From Dimorphilus gyrociliatus (taxonomy: Eukaryota; Annelida; Polychaeta; Dinophilidae), in NCBI GenBank assembly GCA_904063045.1, contig CAJFCJ010000008.1, forward strand, positions 124,001 to 188,000: a stretch of DNA of 64,000 nucleotides. The letters are read 5' to 3'. The translations under genes were made by a program, and so were the position numbers. Of the stretch, positions 38,151-51,328 are shown one piece after another (the stretch's first letter is position 1; each line of letters starts with the position of its first letter). Below the pieces are notes generated by a model, which was not told the DNA's origin, searched no databases, and saw nothing but the letters and a program-made list of their open reading frames with translations.

Positions 38151-38187
38151 AATGAATGAATGAATGAATGAATGAATGAATGAATGA
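38151..38187. repeat. (GAAT)n tetranucleotide microsatellite
   Basis: About nine consecutive GAAT/AATG units ending in GAGTC. Confidence 0.92.
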
Positions 38188-38979
38188 GTCAAAAAAAAAG
38201 TAAGAGAACTAGACTATAAAGAAACTTTAGAGGGATAAGAAAAATGGAAATAAAATAGGAAATTTTACTTTGAACCACTTTTAAGAATAATAGGACTATT
38301 GAGATTTTTTCGTCTGACTTTTATCTCTAAAATTTACCTATGGAGACGATGGATAAACAATAGACTAGTAGTTCTTAAAGTAGAGAAGGCCTATCTAAGG
38401 GCTTATAGCAAATACCTATATGGAATAAATACTTACTATACATAGATTACTACAATACTTGTATGCGTAAATATAGATGTTTGTATTTACTAGCTGAGCA
38501 TATAGATTTAGGGCAGCAAAGAGAAATGTATTTTTCTTTATTTTCTCTTTCATTGAAATAGTATATATGAAATATAAATCTGAAACATGTTAAAGGCGTT
38601 AAGTGTCAACACGTTTTTATACACACATATACTGTATATATATATATACTGGACCAGGTGTCCGCTTAGAGATGTGTGTTGAACTGTATATAATCACTGG
38701 TGTCAGGTGTAGATTATGCGGTTTTGAATTCGACGCCCAGCTCCAAACATAATTACCTATGGTAAAACGTCTAATCACGGGAATTACGTAGCATGGACTA
38801 ATCAGAACCTTTCAACGTTTGACGCTGCACAGAGAGGTTAATAATGCTTCTTCGACACGTACCTTCCGACGCAAGACGACGTAATCGACGTCCAGACGTA
38901 AAAGCGTCTCTTTTGCTTCCGGCTAGTTGGATACGCGTCAGCTTGAATTCTTATTGCGCAACATTTTTTCCGTAATGTA

Positions 38980-39830
38980 TAACTAAAGGGCATGTCATGT
39001 ATCTTGAAATAAAAGAGAAATTCTCTTGAGCTTCCACTGCATCTTTAAAGAGGAGTGTTTTACACCATCTCAACCCCTCTTTATCGCGCGTAATAAATAG
39101 CATTGGTTGCGTAACTCAATGGAAAAATAATGGGAATTAATACAACTACCTATTTGCCCTATATCTTTCATATCTTTTCTTTGACAATTCAATCAAAGTC
39201 CTTTCTCTTGAAAATAGGATTAAGTTAATCATGTGCTAAAAACCGATAAACGAACCACAGGAAGTTCTTTTCCTCTAGATGGATAGTATGTTTCAGTATA
39301 TCGTACTACATAGCCCATACCTCAACACATCTTTCCAAAATATAACTAAAGGGCACGCAATACCACATGTCTGCCGCAATAAAAGAGAACAAAATTCCAG
39401 TTACCTCTAACAAGAATGCTGCGCTTTTAAGTCTGAACCTATTTACATACAAACTTTTTTTGAAAGTAATGTCTTTGTGATTTCTTTCTGTTCTTTAATG
39501 ACTAAAGGCAATGCCACACCCATAACTACACAGAGAAGCGCTAATTACTGTCATGTTGTGATAAAAAAGTGTGCCTATCTCAACAAGTCTTTCATTACCT
39601 AATACAAAACGTGTTGGATAATGTTTGATATAAAAAAAAAGTAAAAATAAAAAACGCCCACAATCATAGTCAGGTGCCAAAGGATGAGGATCTAGGCGTT
39701 ACTTTTTGAGTCGAATATCAATGGGAGATTCTTTTTAAACAACATATGGATTATATAATTTATTTATATCAACTTATCTGAAGGGCATGCCACACGCCTT
39801 CTGCCGATTTTCGTAAAAGGTAGGGAATCC
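38980..39830 (+). repeat. Degenerate dispersed repeat family built on AACTAAAGGGCATGCCACA
   Basis: Similar segments occur four times: ATAACTAAAGGGCATGTCATG (about 38,981-39,001), ATAACTAAAGGGCACGCAATA (about 39,342-39,362), GACTAAAGGCAATGCCACA (about 39,499-39,517) and CTGAAGGGCATGCCACACG (about 39,779-39,797). The first two are followed by AATAAAAGAGAA. Interleaved are CTCAACmCmTCTTT-like blocks near 39,069, 39,321 and 39,579. Spacing is irregular, so this is a decayed local duplication or mobile-element remnant rather than a clean tandem array. Confidence 0.5.
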
Positions 39831-40534
39831 GTCTCTTAATAGGAACATCTGCTTTCTTACCGGGCGGTATAAATTGGCGATTCGACGACTGATAAGTTAA
39901 GTGGCTAACTGACAAGTATTTGGGTCACGTCTGTCGGAATCGAATTAGTTAGGTTATAAATCCTATACGGATACATAGAGAAAAGAGAATCTGGATAATT
40001 TCACAACCTACTTAACCGTATTGAGTTTCGGAGAAACGCCTTTCTTAATAAACTATTAAGTGAATCTTTGATCGCTAGTTACGTCATCAAAGAATCTACA
40101 GCGTCTCCCTAATAAACCGGCTAATGCTCGCATTAGTTTCTATTATGAGTGTTAGAAGAAAAATTTTCCCATACGTAACACAAGTCGGTCCGTCGTGTGA
40201 AGTTGTATTGGATCCCTTCTTTTGTATTTTTTCATAAAAGTACTAGCTGAGGCGTCCTCGCTAGAATGAGAGTTTCATGCTTATTTTTCTTCGTCTTGGT
40301 TCGATAACTTTACCTCCAGGGAAATTGTTCTACTCTTTCTTCATTCTTCGTTAATCGGTTTCGCTTTATATTCTAAGGAATCGATTATCGCTCATAATCA
40401 ATAGTACCAATCAATACACGCGATTTTGCTATTAGCCGGAAAGTGGAAAAGGATAGGGGTGGTCGTCGAAATTGCTCGTGATAATATCTTAATTACAGCC
40501 AAATCACGGCAATTTCAATGCAGAGAAATTTACA

Positions 40535-40548
40535 TCCTAGAGGGCGTG
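40535..40548 (+). promoter_or_regulatory. CTCF-like site TCCTAGAGGGCGTG
   Basis: Matches the AG-RKGGCG core of the CTCF-type motif, within a GC-richer island of the gene-poor region. Confidence 0.35.
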
Positions 40549-41772
40549 TCACCTTTAATGACTGATTTGGATCTTCTTTAAGGAATCAATATTAAGGAGA
40601 GTCATATCACGTTTTATAAGGCTCTTGAGGACTATTTGACGCCTGGGGAGGAATATTAATAAAGGCGCCGACGCGGTCCGGTTATCGAGTAGTAACACGC
40701 GAGACGAGTATTTCACGGTCGAACGCATAATTCTATAAGACGTAGACGCTTGTTTTTGACGCTCGACGCGTGGACGTCACATGCAAAAAAGCTATAGATC
40801 GAGAAAATTTGCCCACTTATTAGTCTCGTTTTCGTTGTTCGACACGCCCAGTTTGGTTCGTTAGACGGCCAAGAAGCTATATTATTTGATGTAGGCGACA
40901 AATGATGATTAGAGAGCTAACGCCTTTTTGCAATATTGACACAAGACGGAGGTGTCATGCGATTAAAAGGAATTAAAAAAATCCGATAGTGATCAACTAG
41001 GGCTATATAAGACGGCACCCTATCCCTGCAGCCATTGACCAACATCATAAAAGCGTCAATGTTACAAAGGACAACTTCTTTTCCTTTCTTTAAGTAAAAT
41101 CTAAAGAAATAAAGCAAAATTTATAGATAAATACATTTATTTATTTCACAGCTCAACGTCTTTATTATCGTTGACCAAACTGAGTAAAGGAAAATCCAAT
41201 ATATGGGCCTGTAATATATCTACTAGGATTGGGCAGCGATGCAAACAACGCTTTACGACCAAACGTGCTTCGGCTACGGCTTAGAAAAATGCCCCATAAG
41301 ACTATAAAGCCGGTCGAGCGTTTTTTTCACGTTTTCTACATAAAATGTCTCTTTTCCTAGATATTTTTATGTAAACTTTTTTTGTCGATAGTCACGTTTT
41401 CGAACGCTGCCTTTACAAAGCTTCATCAGCAATATACAATACACCCATTATATATTCCCATTTTCGTTTTCTATATATGCGTTTCGCGACGCAGCTGCGT
41501 CTGGTTTGAACGACGCTCAATACAAACAATCGACATCGATCGGGATAAACTAGGAAATGATCACGTGATAGACAAAACTACTAATATAACTCTTTGTTCA
41601 ATAACGCTTACCATACTTTAAGTATATTGTTTCAAACATATTTTACAATTCAATTATAATACTTAACTAGGAATGGAATAGAATTACATTAATGTCTACT
41701 TTCTTTCAATTTTTACCGCGTAACTAGTTGATTTCATTATAAGAGTTTTATGATGTAATTGTTCTATAACAA

Positions 41773-41819
41773 TCTCTTTCTCTCTCTCTCTCTCTCTGCC
41801 CTCTCTCTCCCTCTCCATC
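41773..41819. repeat. (TC)n microsatellite
   Basis: CTCTCT runs with a few interruptions. Confidence 0.85.
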
Positions 41820-42779
41820 TCTTTTCCTTTAATTCTTTTGCCTTTTCTCTCTCTTTCTATAGTATGTTTATCATTCTTTGTTATTTTGTGGTGAAATTCT
41901 TACGTTAAGTTTACTTAATTGATTTCGAGGCAGTATAAGGATAAAAATCACGCGATTCTAATACAACATCTTTTATTCCTCTCCTCACCACCCAGGAAGT
42001 TATTAACAATATGAACGCGTGCTGATTAGTAAAGATATAAGCCTATAGTATTTCCTGCTAAGTAAATTCAACGTTGATTTTCCGTTTACTTTTTAACTAT
42101 GTGATAATAATTATCTTCTCGTCTTTCTTGCTCTTTTATCTACCTTTGAAAGAGACTTGCACTCTTATCTCATAAATTAGGTAAAATGTTCACTTGTATA
42201 TAAAGCAGAATGATGATGGCGTATGGAATTCCGGGTAAAGGTAATATGATCGTTGCATATATATATATATAAAGTACATGTACTGTACATAGCGTAAATG
42301 CAGTTTGCATTAGGGAACAAAAATAGCTAAAAATATTTCCCATCACTTCTCTTTTTACCTAACCTCTTTCCACCTCTATTTAAAAAAAATTGACTTTTGT
42401 AAGCCTATAACGGAAATTGAACAATAAAATAAATAAGCGATCGTGATTTTTTTTATATTATACTATGGAAAAAAAGAGGAAAGAATAAAGAAGGTAAAAA
42501 CTTTTTTACCACTTCTTTTTTACCGCTTTCTTCAATTCTTCTATTCGTTCTTTCATTCAATTCTTTCTTTCCCCTCTTAGTAATAGTATTCTATTTTCAA
42601 TAGATCTCTTTGAAAAATTGAAAAGAAAGGAGTAAAAATCAAAAAGTAAATGCTTTCAAAGGTTGACTTGATTATAAAGTAATATTAAAAGAACTAAAAA
42701 GTTTCTCTTATGTAAATTAGTAATTTGAAAAAAGATGACAAATATAGTAAACGCAAAAAGTTCTCCGAGGCTTGTAATT

Positions 42780-42809
42780 AAGCGTCTAGTCGCGTGACCA
42801 TAGACGCTT
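42780..42809. repeat. Inverted repeat AAGCGTCTA / TAGACGCTT
   Basis: Nine-base perfect arms (42780-42788 and 42801-42809) flank a 12-base spacer containing CGCGTGACC. The arm contains AGCGTCTA, a word that recurs across the window. It could be a dimeric protein-binding site or a small hairpin. Confidence 0.6.
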
Positions 42810-44374
42810 TTTTTTTCGGGCGCTCTTCCTAAACGATTCTCGTAAATGATTTAGGTGATGAACATTTGCTACAATGTTTACATGCTATCTATTTTATTTT
42901 CAAATTAGTTTATTTCGACTATTTATTATATATAAATAGGCCTATATTTACGCATTTTACAGTCAGTTTCGTCGTTAATGGCCAACAGGAGTTTGTAAAG
43001 TAAATAACAAACTAGATAAACACTGACCACGCAAGCGTCTGTAAGAAAGTCTGCAAGGGGTCGGGGCGAATAAACAAGGGGTTTGCAAATGTTGATTTTG
43101 GCAGAGTTTGTCACTTGCATATTTCCTTTCCTATATATACCCTTATCATTATTTATGGAGTAAAGTTAACTGACGCCTTCTAAAGTTTATCACGTATTAT
43201 TTTACGTTTTTTTTTAAAACGTCCCTCTTGGTGATGCCTCAGGCGTTTAGGAATTCTAATTTTATTATATTTGAAATAAGGGAAAAAGGAAGGAAATTTC
43301 GCTTTTTAGGTTATAAAGTGCTAAGTTTATTTCGTATGGAAGAGATTAGTGGTATCAGGAAAAAGGAGAGACCGATAGTTTACGGTAGAGTTGGCTTCAT
43401 AGATGTATAAATTTCAGCTTGTGGATGAAAAGAAGGTAGCAGACCGTAATGTAAAGTAAATTTATAGCCTCAGTGTGTAATGTATAAAAAGTACATATAC
43501 ATCTGCGTAGATCGTTTAGTCATCTTAGCCTTAAGGCTATCATTTATTATTGTGGTGATTTCAATGCATTTCTCTTTTTTCAATTCACCCTCATGGTGTC
43601 ATTTTTAATAGACTTTATAAGGTCGCCGAGAAAGCAGGCTAAGGTCCCTTTTATTCTATTATCATTGTCGACGGCGGTTCGTAATCTTTCATCGTCCCGG
43701 AGTCCTTTAATCATGGAAAGAAAGAGCGAAAAATTCCCATCTAATACAACTAATAGTTAAAATCACTTTGATCGACGCTACGACCCCTTCACGGCTTCTA
43801 ACCCCTAAGGGAACTCTAATTTATACACCGTCCAGTAAATTTTCGCCTTGTACATATACACAATTTACATCCAGCATGCATATGCAATGTATAAAGCATA
43901 CACGTGCTGGCTGTATATATATACAACTCAAGTAATACGTTAAGTAAATAACTGCTTTATTATTTCCCTTTAATAGAAAGAAAACAGTTCAGACTCTCAC
44001 CTTTAGTACCGTACGTAATTTGGGCTTGGTCGATTATGCAACACTGTTATTGACTGTGTGGCTTGAATTATAAAAGAACAACCGTTCAAGGGGGGCTTCG
44101 TGAACTTTTTTTTCAACTTTATGTACCAATGAGAAGCCATTCAGTATCTACTTAGCCAAATTTGAAATCGTACAAGTTTAATTGGGCAGATGGAAGTCGT
44201 AAAGAGTCCAAGTTTTAATCGCCGTTGGCAATATTATATAAATGTTAAGTTCGAGTAGTTTAAGAGGGCAAAATAAATCTTTTAATCATTTATACAGAAA
44301 TTAGGTTAATCGAAGCAAATGTTGTGAGTGAGCTGAGATATTGAACAATTTTTTTGTGAGATATAGCTACAAGG

Positions 44375-44580
44375 ACAGTGGGTGAAAAGAGAGAGAGGCA
44401 GAGAGAGCGCGCGCGCAATAGAAAAAGATAGAGAGAAGGTTAGAACAAGAGACAACAAGAGAAAGAAAGGGTAAAAGAAAGAGAGAGAAACAGAGAGACT
44501 GAGGACAGGAGATAGAACAAGAAACAATATGAGAGATAGACAGATAGAAAGAGAGAGAGAGAGAGAGAGAGAGAAGATAA
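44375..44580. repeat. Long purine-rich (GA/AAG) tract on the + strand
   Basis: About 200 bp is almost entirely A and G on the + strand, with GAGAGA, AAAGAGAG and a short GCGCGCGC island at about 44,408. It ends in (GA)n at about 44,550-44,574. Open frames on the opposite strand here are Leu/Ser/Phe repeats and not genes. Confidence 0.8.
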
Positions 44581-46053
44581 AACGGCTATAGGAGGGCGAG
44601 AAATCGCATTATTGATCGAATCGGCTTTAAAAAGCAATAATCCAACTACTCTGATTTTAAAAAAGCTTTATTGTGCTTGTAAATATATTATAAGCCGATA
44701 TTCATTGCAGTAGTAGCTTTACTGAATGAAATAAAAATAGTAGGACGATTATTAGTTTAACACAATTTTATTGCTTTATTGCACCCTTAAAGCTATATAC
44801 TAACTATTTCTCTTTTTCTCACTCGTTTCGTTACTTCTCTAATCATTTTCTTTACTTGGATAAAAGACGAATGGTTTACGTAATCGATGTAACGTGCCGT
44901 TTAAGCTGTTACATAATCACCTTTATATAAATTTCGATAAGAATTGTCAACGGTTCATAGATAAGGAAAGCTTTTAGAAAATCATTAGCGATAAAGTATT
45001 AATTGAAAAAACAAGTTTTTTATTGGAGTAAAACGTAACTTTTTAGGGAACCGGTTAACAAGGCCCTGAGGGACGAGCAATGTCTTTTTATTTTTAGACA
45101 TAGTAAGTGTAGTGAGAAACTAAAGGTTGAAAGAGAAAGATGGTTGGCTATAGGCTAGGAAAATACGAAAAGGAACGCGATGCATTTGTCGTGGAAACCC
45201 TCATTTCCTGATCGTTGTCGGCGCGATGTCAAGCTGACATTAATTAGAAGAAAATCGTAACGCAAACATCTATATATACTTTATATATCTAAGTGCAAAT
45301 CCTCCTGAACTGAGTATTTAACAAGACATATGCTACACATAAAATGATATTATGTAAACATTGTAAACTTTACATCCAATTAACAGAGTTATAATGCAAC
45401 CAAATATAGATTATAAGCTTATACAGAGCTATATAGTGTATATCTGAATACTTTACAATACATATGTATATACAGTAGTAGACTCATTCAGAATATATTC
45501 TGTATATACAGTATATATACTATGTATTATTCATTATTTATATACAGTAAAAAAAACACATAAATATACAGTAGTTATAGAGTACATATAAATATTCTAC
45601 TATTTCACAATATTCTTATAGTATATATAGAGATACTATATATCAAGGCAAGAAGGAAACAATGAAAAATATTATGATTCATTGTAGACTCTGTCAGCTA
45701 TGTATGAGTGAATGCTGATCGTTGAGAAAGATATATTTTGTTACCTGGGTTACCGTTCTTTTAAGTATTGAAACAAGATGAAAAAAAAAGAAAGAATAAG
45801 GTAAAAAAATTGTATCGATTTGCTGAATTTTGCCGGTCTGAACATATTATAAAATTAATTTAGCGTATTGAATCTATTGGTTTTTTTTATTTTAATTTAC
45901 TCTCTCGGTCTAAATAGAAAAGCAATAAGAAAAAGCGAATGAATATACTAAGCAAACACGCGGGGCTTTCTTCACTATATCTCCTCGATTGGGGACGAGT
46001 AGCTCTCGAACGGCAGCTATAATCCGTTGTAAGTGGGGATTTTAATACGTCTA

Positions 46054-46067
46054 GAGCCATCTATCGG
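46054..46067 (-). promoter_or_regulatory. CTCF-like site CCGATAGATGGCTC
   Basis: The minus strand reads CCGATAGATGGCTC, sharing AGATGGC with the site at 14583. Confidence 0.35.
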
Positions 46068-47347
46068 ATACTTTTTTTATCCTTCAACCCCAAACATCTT
46101 CTCCCTTGTCCTTTACAAAATAAAAATAGCATTCAAAAGGAATATAAGCTGTCATAATTAAATACTAAAGCTTCGGTTTACATTGTAAAAAGCGTGCGCG
46201 TGTAATGAAAAGCTTCCTTTAATGATGTAGACGTCATAGCGAAGATTCTAATTTTTAAGGCATTCCCCTTCTCATATTTCAAGAACAAAAACAGAAATTA
46301 CAAACTCTTTGATATCTCTTATTGCAATTTGAGACAGCTTTCAAAAATCATCTAAAATTACAAACTTATTATTCTTGTAATTTATAATTCAGTCCGTTAC
46401 GCAACAAAATAAACTTTATTGTTCATAGATAAAGAGAATTATAGGCTACCCGATAATTATTTTAGAACGGGAAAACAATGTCTTGTCACGAACGATTTGT
46501 CAAGTTTCGCATGGCTAAATGGATTTCAGTTTTTGCCTCTGATAGTAAGAGATCTAGAGTAAAAATACTTGCCTTAAATGAAATTGTTTATACAGCAAAC
46601 CGACAGTTTTTTAAACTATGTTGAAAGATAAACGATAATATACATTTAAAGAAATTGAATGAAAAGATAAGAAAGAGGAGGAAGAAAGAAGAATATATTC
46701 TTTCGCCTATTATCATTTGCCCTTCCTCTAAAATCCTCATTCCCCTTTATGCCCTTTTCCTTCTCTATTTACCGATCAGGATAAACCAAGCGTTTTCAGT
46801 TTCCATATACAGAAACTTGCCTCTATCATGGTGAACCTTTTAGGCTCAATCGTTTACTGGCAATTATTATAGCGGATATTATTAGATTGTCTCTGTTATT
46901 TGCGCATATAGTTTGATATAGTCGATCGATAAAACTGCAGAGATGTGGGAGGAAGGAAAGACGGCCCAGACGCAGAAGGGGAGCAAAGTTGATCAAATTT
47001 CTTCTCACTTACTCCTACATCGTGTCCCTAGCGTTAAGTCTATCGATTTGCTAATCTGTTTGCAATATGCAAAACATCTTTCAGCGTATAGTCTCTAATG
47101 TCCAAAGGTACATAATGAAAGAATATACTGTTCAAAAGATGAAATGGCAAGAAGAGGGAGGTGGTTAATGGAATATGGGAAAGAAACCGCCCCTCTCTTT
47201 GAATACATAACACGTTCAGTATTCCCCTTTTCTCCCCCACGATTCCTGATTGGTCGCCACCCTCTCCACGTTCTTTTTTTCTTAAATCAGAATCCATTCC
47301 TCTGCGAGTACGATGGCATATGAATTACAAAAAAACAGAAGAAGGTC

Positions 47348-47364
47348 GGGGGGGGGGAGGGGGG
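47348..47364 (+). repeat. G-run (G10-A-G6), potential G-quadruplex
   Basis: Ten consecutive G, one A, then six G, followed by TGAGAGGGCGG. It is exceptional in this AT-rich window. Enough G-runs lie within 30 bases for a quadruplex. Confidence 0.7.
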
Positions 47365-50300
47365 TGAGAGGGCGGAAAAATGCTTAAAAACTGTACAATA
47401 CTGCTATTGTTCTACAATATTGAAAACTTTTTTACTCCCTTCTCTCTCAAAACTTTTTAAGTTAATTAATTAAATTTCTAGAGAATAGAATTTTCTAGTA
47501 GATAGGCCTAATCAGATGTGAGCTGGCAGAAATTTAGACGTGGGAGGTAAAAAGTTACGAGTTGTATTAAATTTACAGGAGCCAGTTAAAAAATTTATAT
47601 TATTGGAAAGAGCAGTAACTTGGGAGAAAACGTCGTTATTAGTGTAGAGGCTCGTAAAACTGACAAACAACGCCGGAGGCGAGTAGGATTGATAAGAGAT
47701 TATAGTAACATTAAGATACAACATATATAAACTATACGCCAAACAATTTGGAACTCTAGAGATTCTCAACTGATAGTGTCAAGATTAGTTTGTAGTTTGT
47801 CATCGATTATAGGCCCGCCACAGTAAAGCTATTTGAAGGCGTTACCGCATCACTCGAGCGTCTAACGTGCGGTTAAGCGAGGTCGAATATTGGTTTTTCC
47901 AGCACAGATGCGTTAGAGAAGATGGATTAAATATATAAGCTTAAACTTATTCATAAGAAGATATGTACATTTAGGGTAAAATCGACCTTTCCTCTCTTCC
48001 ATCTTTCATATTGGTAACAGCCAAAGGCGATACTTATAGCTGCTAAGAATTCCTTTTATTACTTAATAATTCGTGCATATGCATATATTGAAAATGAAAA
48101 TATACAATATAAAATGCATCTGTACGTGCTCTGCCAAAGAAAAGGGAAAACAAAAATAACGGTCAAGTTTATCAATGTTGAATTGTCAGATTTTTGCAAT
48201 CTTATCGGTGTTCGATTAATCTATCAACGTAATGTAAAACACGTTCGAATAGGCGTTAGATTTAAATGACTAGTATATAACTATTCAAAACACGTTTTGC
48301 CTTGATTGTCTAAAGTGTCTAATCAATCAATCATTCGTAAATTTCAATTTTTCTAGTTTTATTCATGTCATATAATAATTTTAAAGTTAAATAAAATGTA
48401 TATTGGGAATGCTTTCTGGTTAATTAGCTATTAATATGATTAAAATGTAATTAAAAGTATACCTAATCTTTAAACATTATAAATTACGTGTAGATGATGA
48501 AAGATAGGTAGATTGATAGGTATATAGGGACGTCTAAAATGGAGCTTAAGGACTGCATGTATAAAGAAACGAAAGCATTTCTACAGAGATCCGTTAAGGA
48601 CGTTTTGATCTGATAAATTACCAATTAACCTATTTTTTTTAAAGTAAAAATACTATTAAACGTCCTTGTTCTCGCTCCATAAACTTTAGGTGGTAAAGTT
48701 AATTATGTTATAGTTCGTTAACAGAGGTAATAATTTCCTTTAAATGTAGAAATTAATTAAAATTACTGAGTTTAATAGAGTATTTAAAAAAAAAGAATGG
48801 GAAAACTTTTATAGAGCACTCGGTCGGTCGTTTAATGACAAAAATTGAAGCAATTAAGCAAAGAAGAGGCCTGGACGCTTTGTTCATTAGAAACTTTCGA
48901 CCGGAAATGAAAAAAATTCTCCCTTTCGTTTAGATTGAGAAAGAAGGAATGGATAAAAATGCTTAGGAGGTCTAAAGATTTGTTGTTAATTATAACCTTT
49001 TGGTGGGCGCTTGGGTTGCCTTTTCTCCATCTTCCATGCCTCCCACGGGTGTCTTTTCTTTATTGACTTTGGGGAATTGCTCTCTCTTGTAAGAGTGCGT
49101 GCACGCCTACCTTCATTAGGCTTTATTATGCTACTTTTTACTCGTATTTTTTTGTGCCCTGCAACAACCGCAACAAAAGCCTCGTTCCATCAATCACCGG
49201 AATGACCAGAGGCACGACGGTAGCCATTCTAAATAGAATATCGTTCGTTAGTTTGAATTTAGGAAAACTAATAGAACTTATTGAAAGTAAATTATCTATA
49301 ATTGGATATTTTTTAATCACTATTGAAAGATTCTTTATTATAGCTACTAGTAATATCTTAAGTACAGAATAAAAAAAGAAACGCCCGTTTTTTTCGCCTT
49401 GAAAAACACATTATATAAAAAGAAGTACTCGTACAACCTTTAAAATTTTATAATTAACGAAATCAGTCATTACAAAACGAAATTTAACGCCTAAGACACC
49501 AAAGACAATAATTGATAACGTAATGACTGTATTCATGAGACCAAATTGTTCATTAAAAATAAGAAAGAAAATCCAAAAAACAGAGGTTTTAGAATGTAAT
49601 TATTGTATTTACTAAGACAAGCTTTTCATACAATTGAAATTTGATAATAATCAATTGATTTTTCTATTATTAATAAAAAATATACTTATAATAATCCGCA
49701 ATAAGTACTGGATAATAATGATAAATTGAATAATTCCCACAATTCTAAATATTATAGGATTAAACAATAGTTTTTATACGCCAATGAAAAGAGTATTTTT
49801 ATATTTCTAAGTACGTGGGGGTGTTTAAAAAAAGGATAATTATTTTATTAAAAGTTTATTTTTATGATTTTTTTTATAAATTATTGATTACTAATCAATT
49901 TATATCGATATTAAAAATAGAGTACATTTAATTTTGCAGTTTTCCAGAATAAAATAAAAGCTTTTCTATCTATAGATCTTTCTTCCTCTCTCTGCTTGTC
50001 TCTCTACTGAATAGAATATATTAATAATTGGCTAGAAATTGTTATTATGTTTTTGAAGAAGCGGGGGTGGAAGGGTGGAAAAAGTTGAATGGTTAAATAC
50101 AAAAAGTTAATTGGAAAAGTAATAAATGATGTTTTTCAATGGATTTCTATAAATACAGTAGATACACTGTACGGTGACAATATTTTATATTATACTAATA
50201 TGTACTATTAAATACAATATACTGTATATCGTATATAAATATCTTTCTATCTATTACATTTACTACTAAATCTAATGTGTTTTCGTTCGCGCCGAATTGC

Positions 50301-51275
50301 TTTGTTATAACAAAGAAGCATATGAGAAGAAAAAAGCGTCTACATGCCAAATAGCGTTACTAAATATCTATTGGCTAATTTCAATATATGCCCTCTATTT
50401 TCTAATAATAAGAATATTAATAAAAAATGCAGTGAACGATAAAATGAAAGTACAGAAAAAAAAGAGAATAAAAGAATGATTTTTCTCGTGCTAACTTTTT
50501 TGTAATTCTAAGCGTTTCTATAACTAATTAATAGTTATATATTCACAAGGGAATTGTAAAGAAATTTTTAATACCCGCTAGAAATTGATTGTCAATAAAG
50601 CGTTGGTAAAAGACAAAGGATCATTTAGATATGAAAGAGAAAAAAAGGAAAGAGACGTTAATTCGTTTCTTTTCGTTTTTCTTTCTGTCTATCAATCTGT
50701 AAATTTTTCGCATATTTTCCTAAATGAAGACGACTGTGAGAAATAAATAGAACATATGGAATGAGCTATTCAGGAAAAAAATCAAGTACCTTCTGTGGTT
50801 TATGAAAAATTTCGTTGTTTTTTATTATCTTGTCTTTTAATAAGGCACGCTTTAATTCGGTTTCATGTTGCAATAGCAAGTGACAAATCACACCCAATGT
50901 AAACGTAGCTTCAGACGCCTTTGACGTCTCTTTACGCCGTCAGTAAGGCACGTGCGCAGTGTGCGTATACTGTGGGAAGCTTGTGCAAAATATCGATTGT
51001 CCTTTTCTCTTACTTTTCATCCCCTCCCATTTTCAGACATGTACGCATATACTACGACAACTGTAACGACTGAAAATCAGTGCACTTGACTATTTTCTTC
51101 ATTAAGTTGAGCAACGACGCGTAAAGATCGCGAATATCTACCGTTTCTGCTTTTCTCTAACGATGTGTGGACCAATTCGTCATTTTCTATGCTCCTCTGC
51201 TCTTCCGTTTAATTCAATGTTTAAGAAACAAAGTTAGGAAGAGAGAAGAATTGTTATAGATTTTTCCACTTCGCT

Positions 51276-51328
51276 AACGCCCTCTGTCCACGGTTGAACA
51301 GGTTTATACGAACCGTTAGAGGGCGCAC
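51276..51328. promoter_or_regulatory. Oppositely oriented pair of CTCF-like sites upstream of the two-Ig gene
   Basis: The minus strand reads GTGGACAGAGGGCGTT (about 51,274-51,290) and the plus strand reads CGTTAGAGGGCGCAC (51,314-51,328), so two AGAGGGCG cores face opposite ways about 30 bp apart. They lie about 720 bp before the two-Ig start codon. Confidence 0.45.

Noticed and set aside
40713-41117. Two minus-strand open frames in a GC-rich island
   Set aside because: No recognisable motif and no splice structure; island more likely regulatory.
44306-44637. Leu/Ser/Phe-rich open frames opposite the purine tract
   Set aside because: Simple-sequence translation.
50843-50853. TAAGGCACGC, matching the first ten bases of miR-124
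   Set aside because: The following bases do not match the mature miRNA and no hairpin partner was seen.
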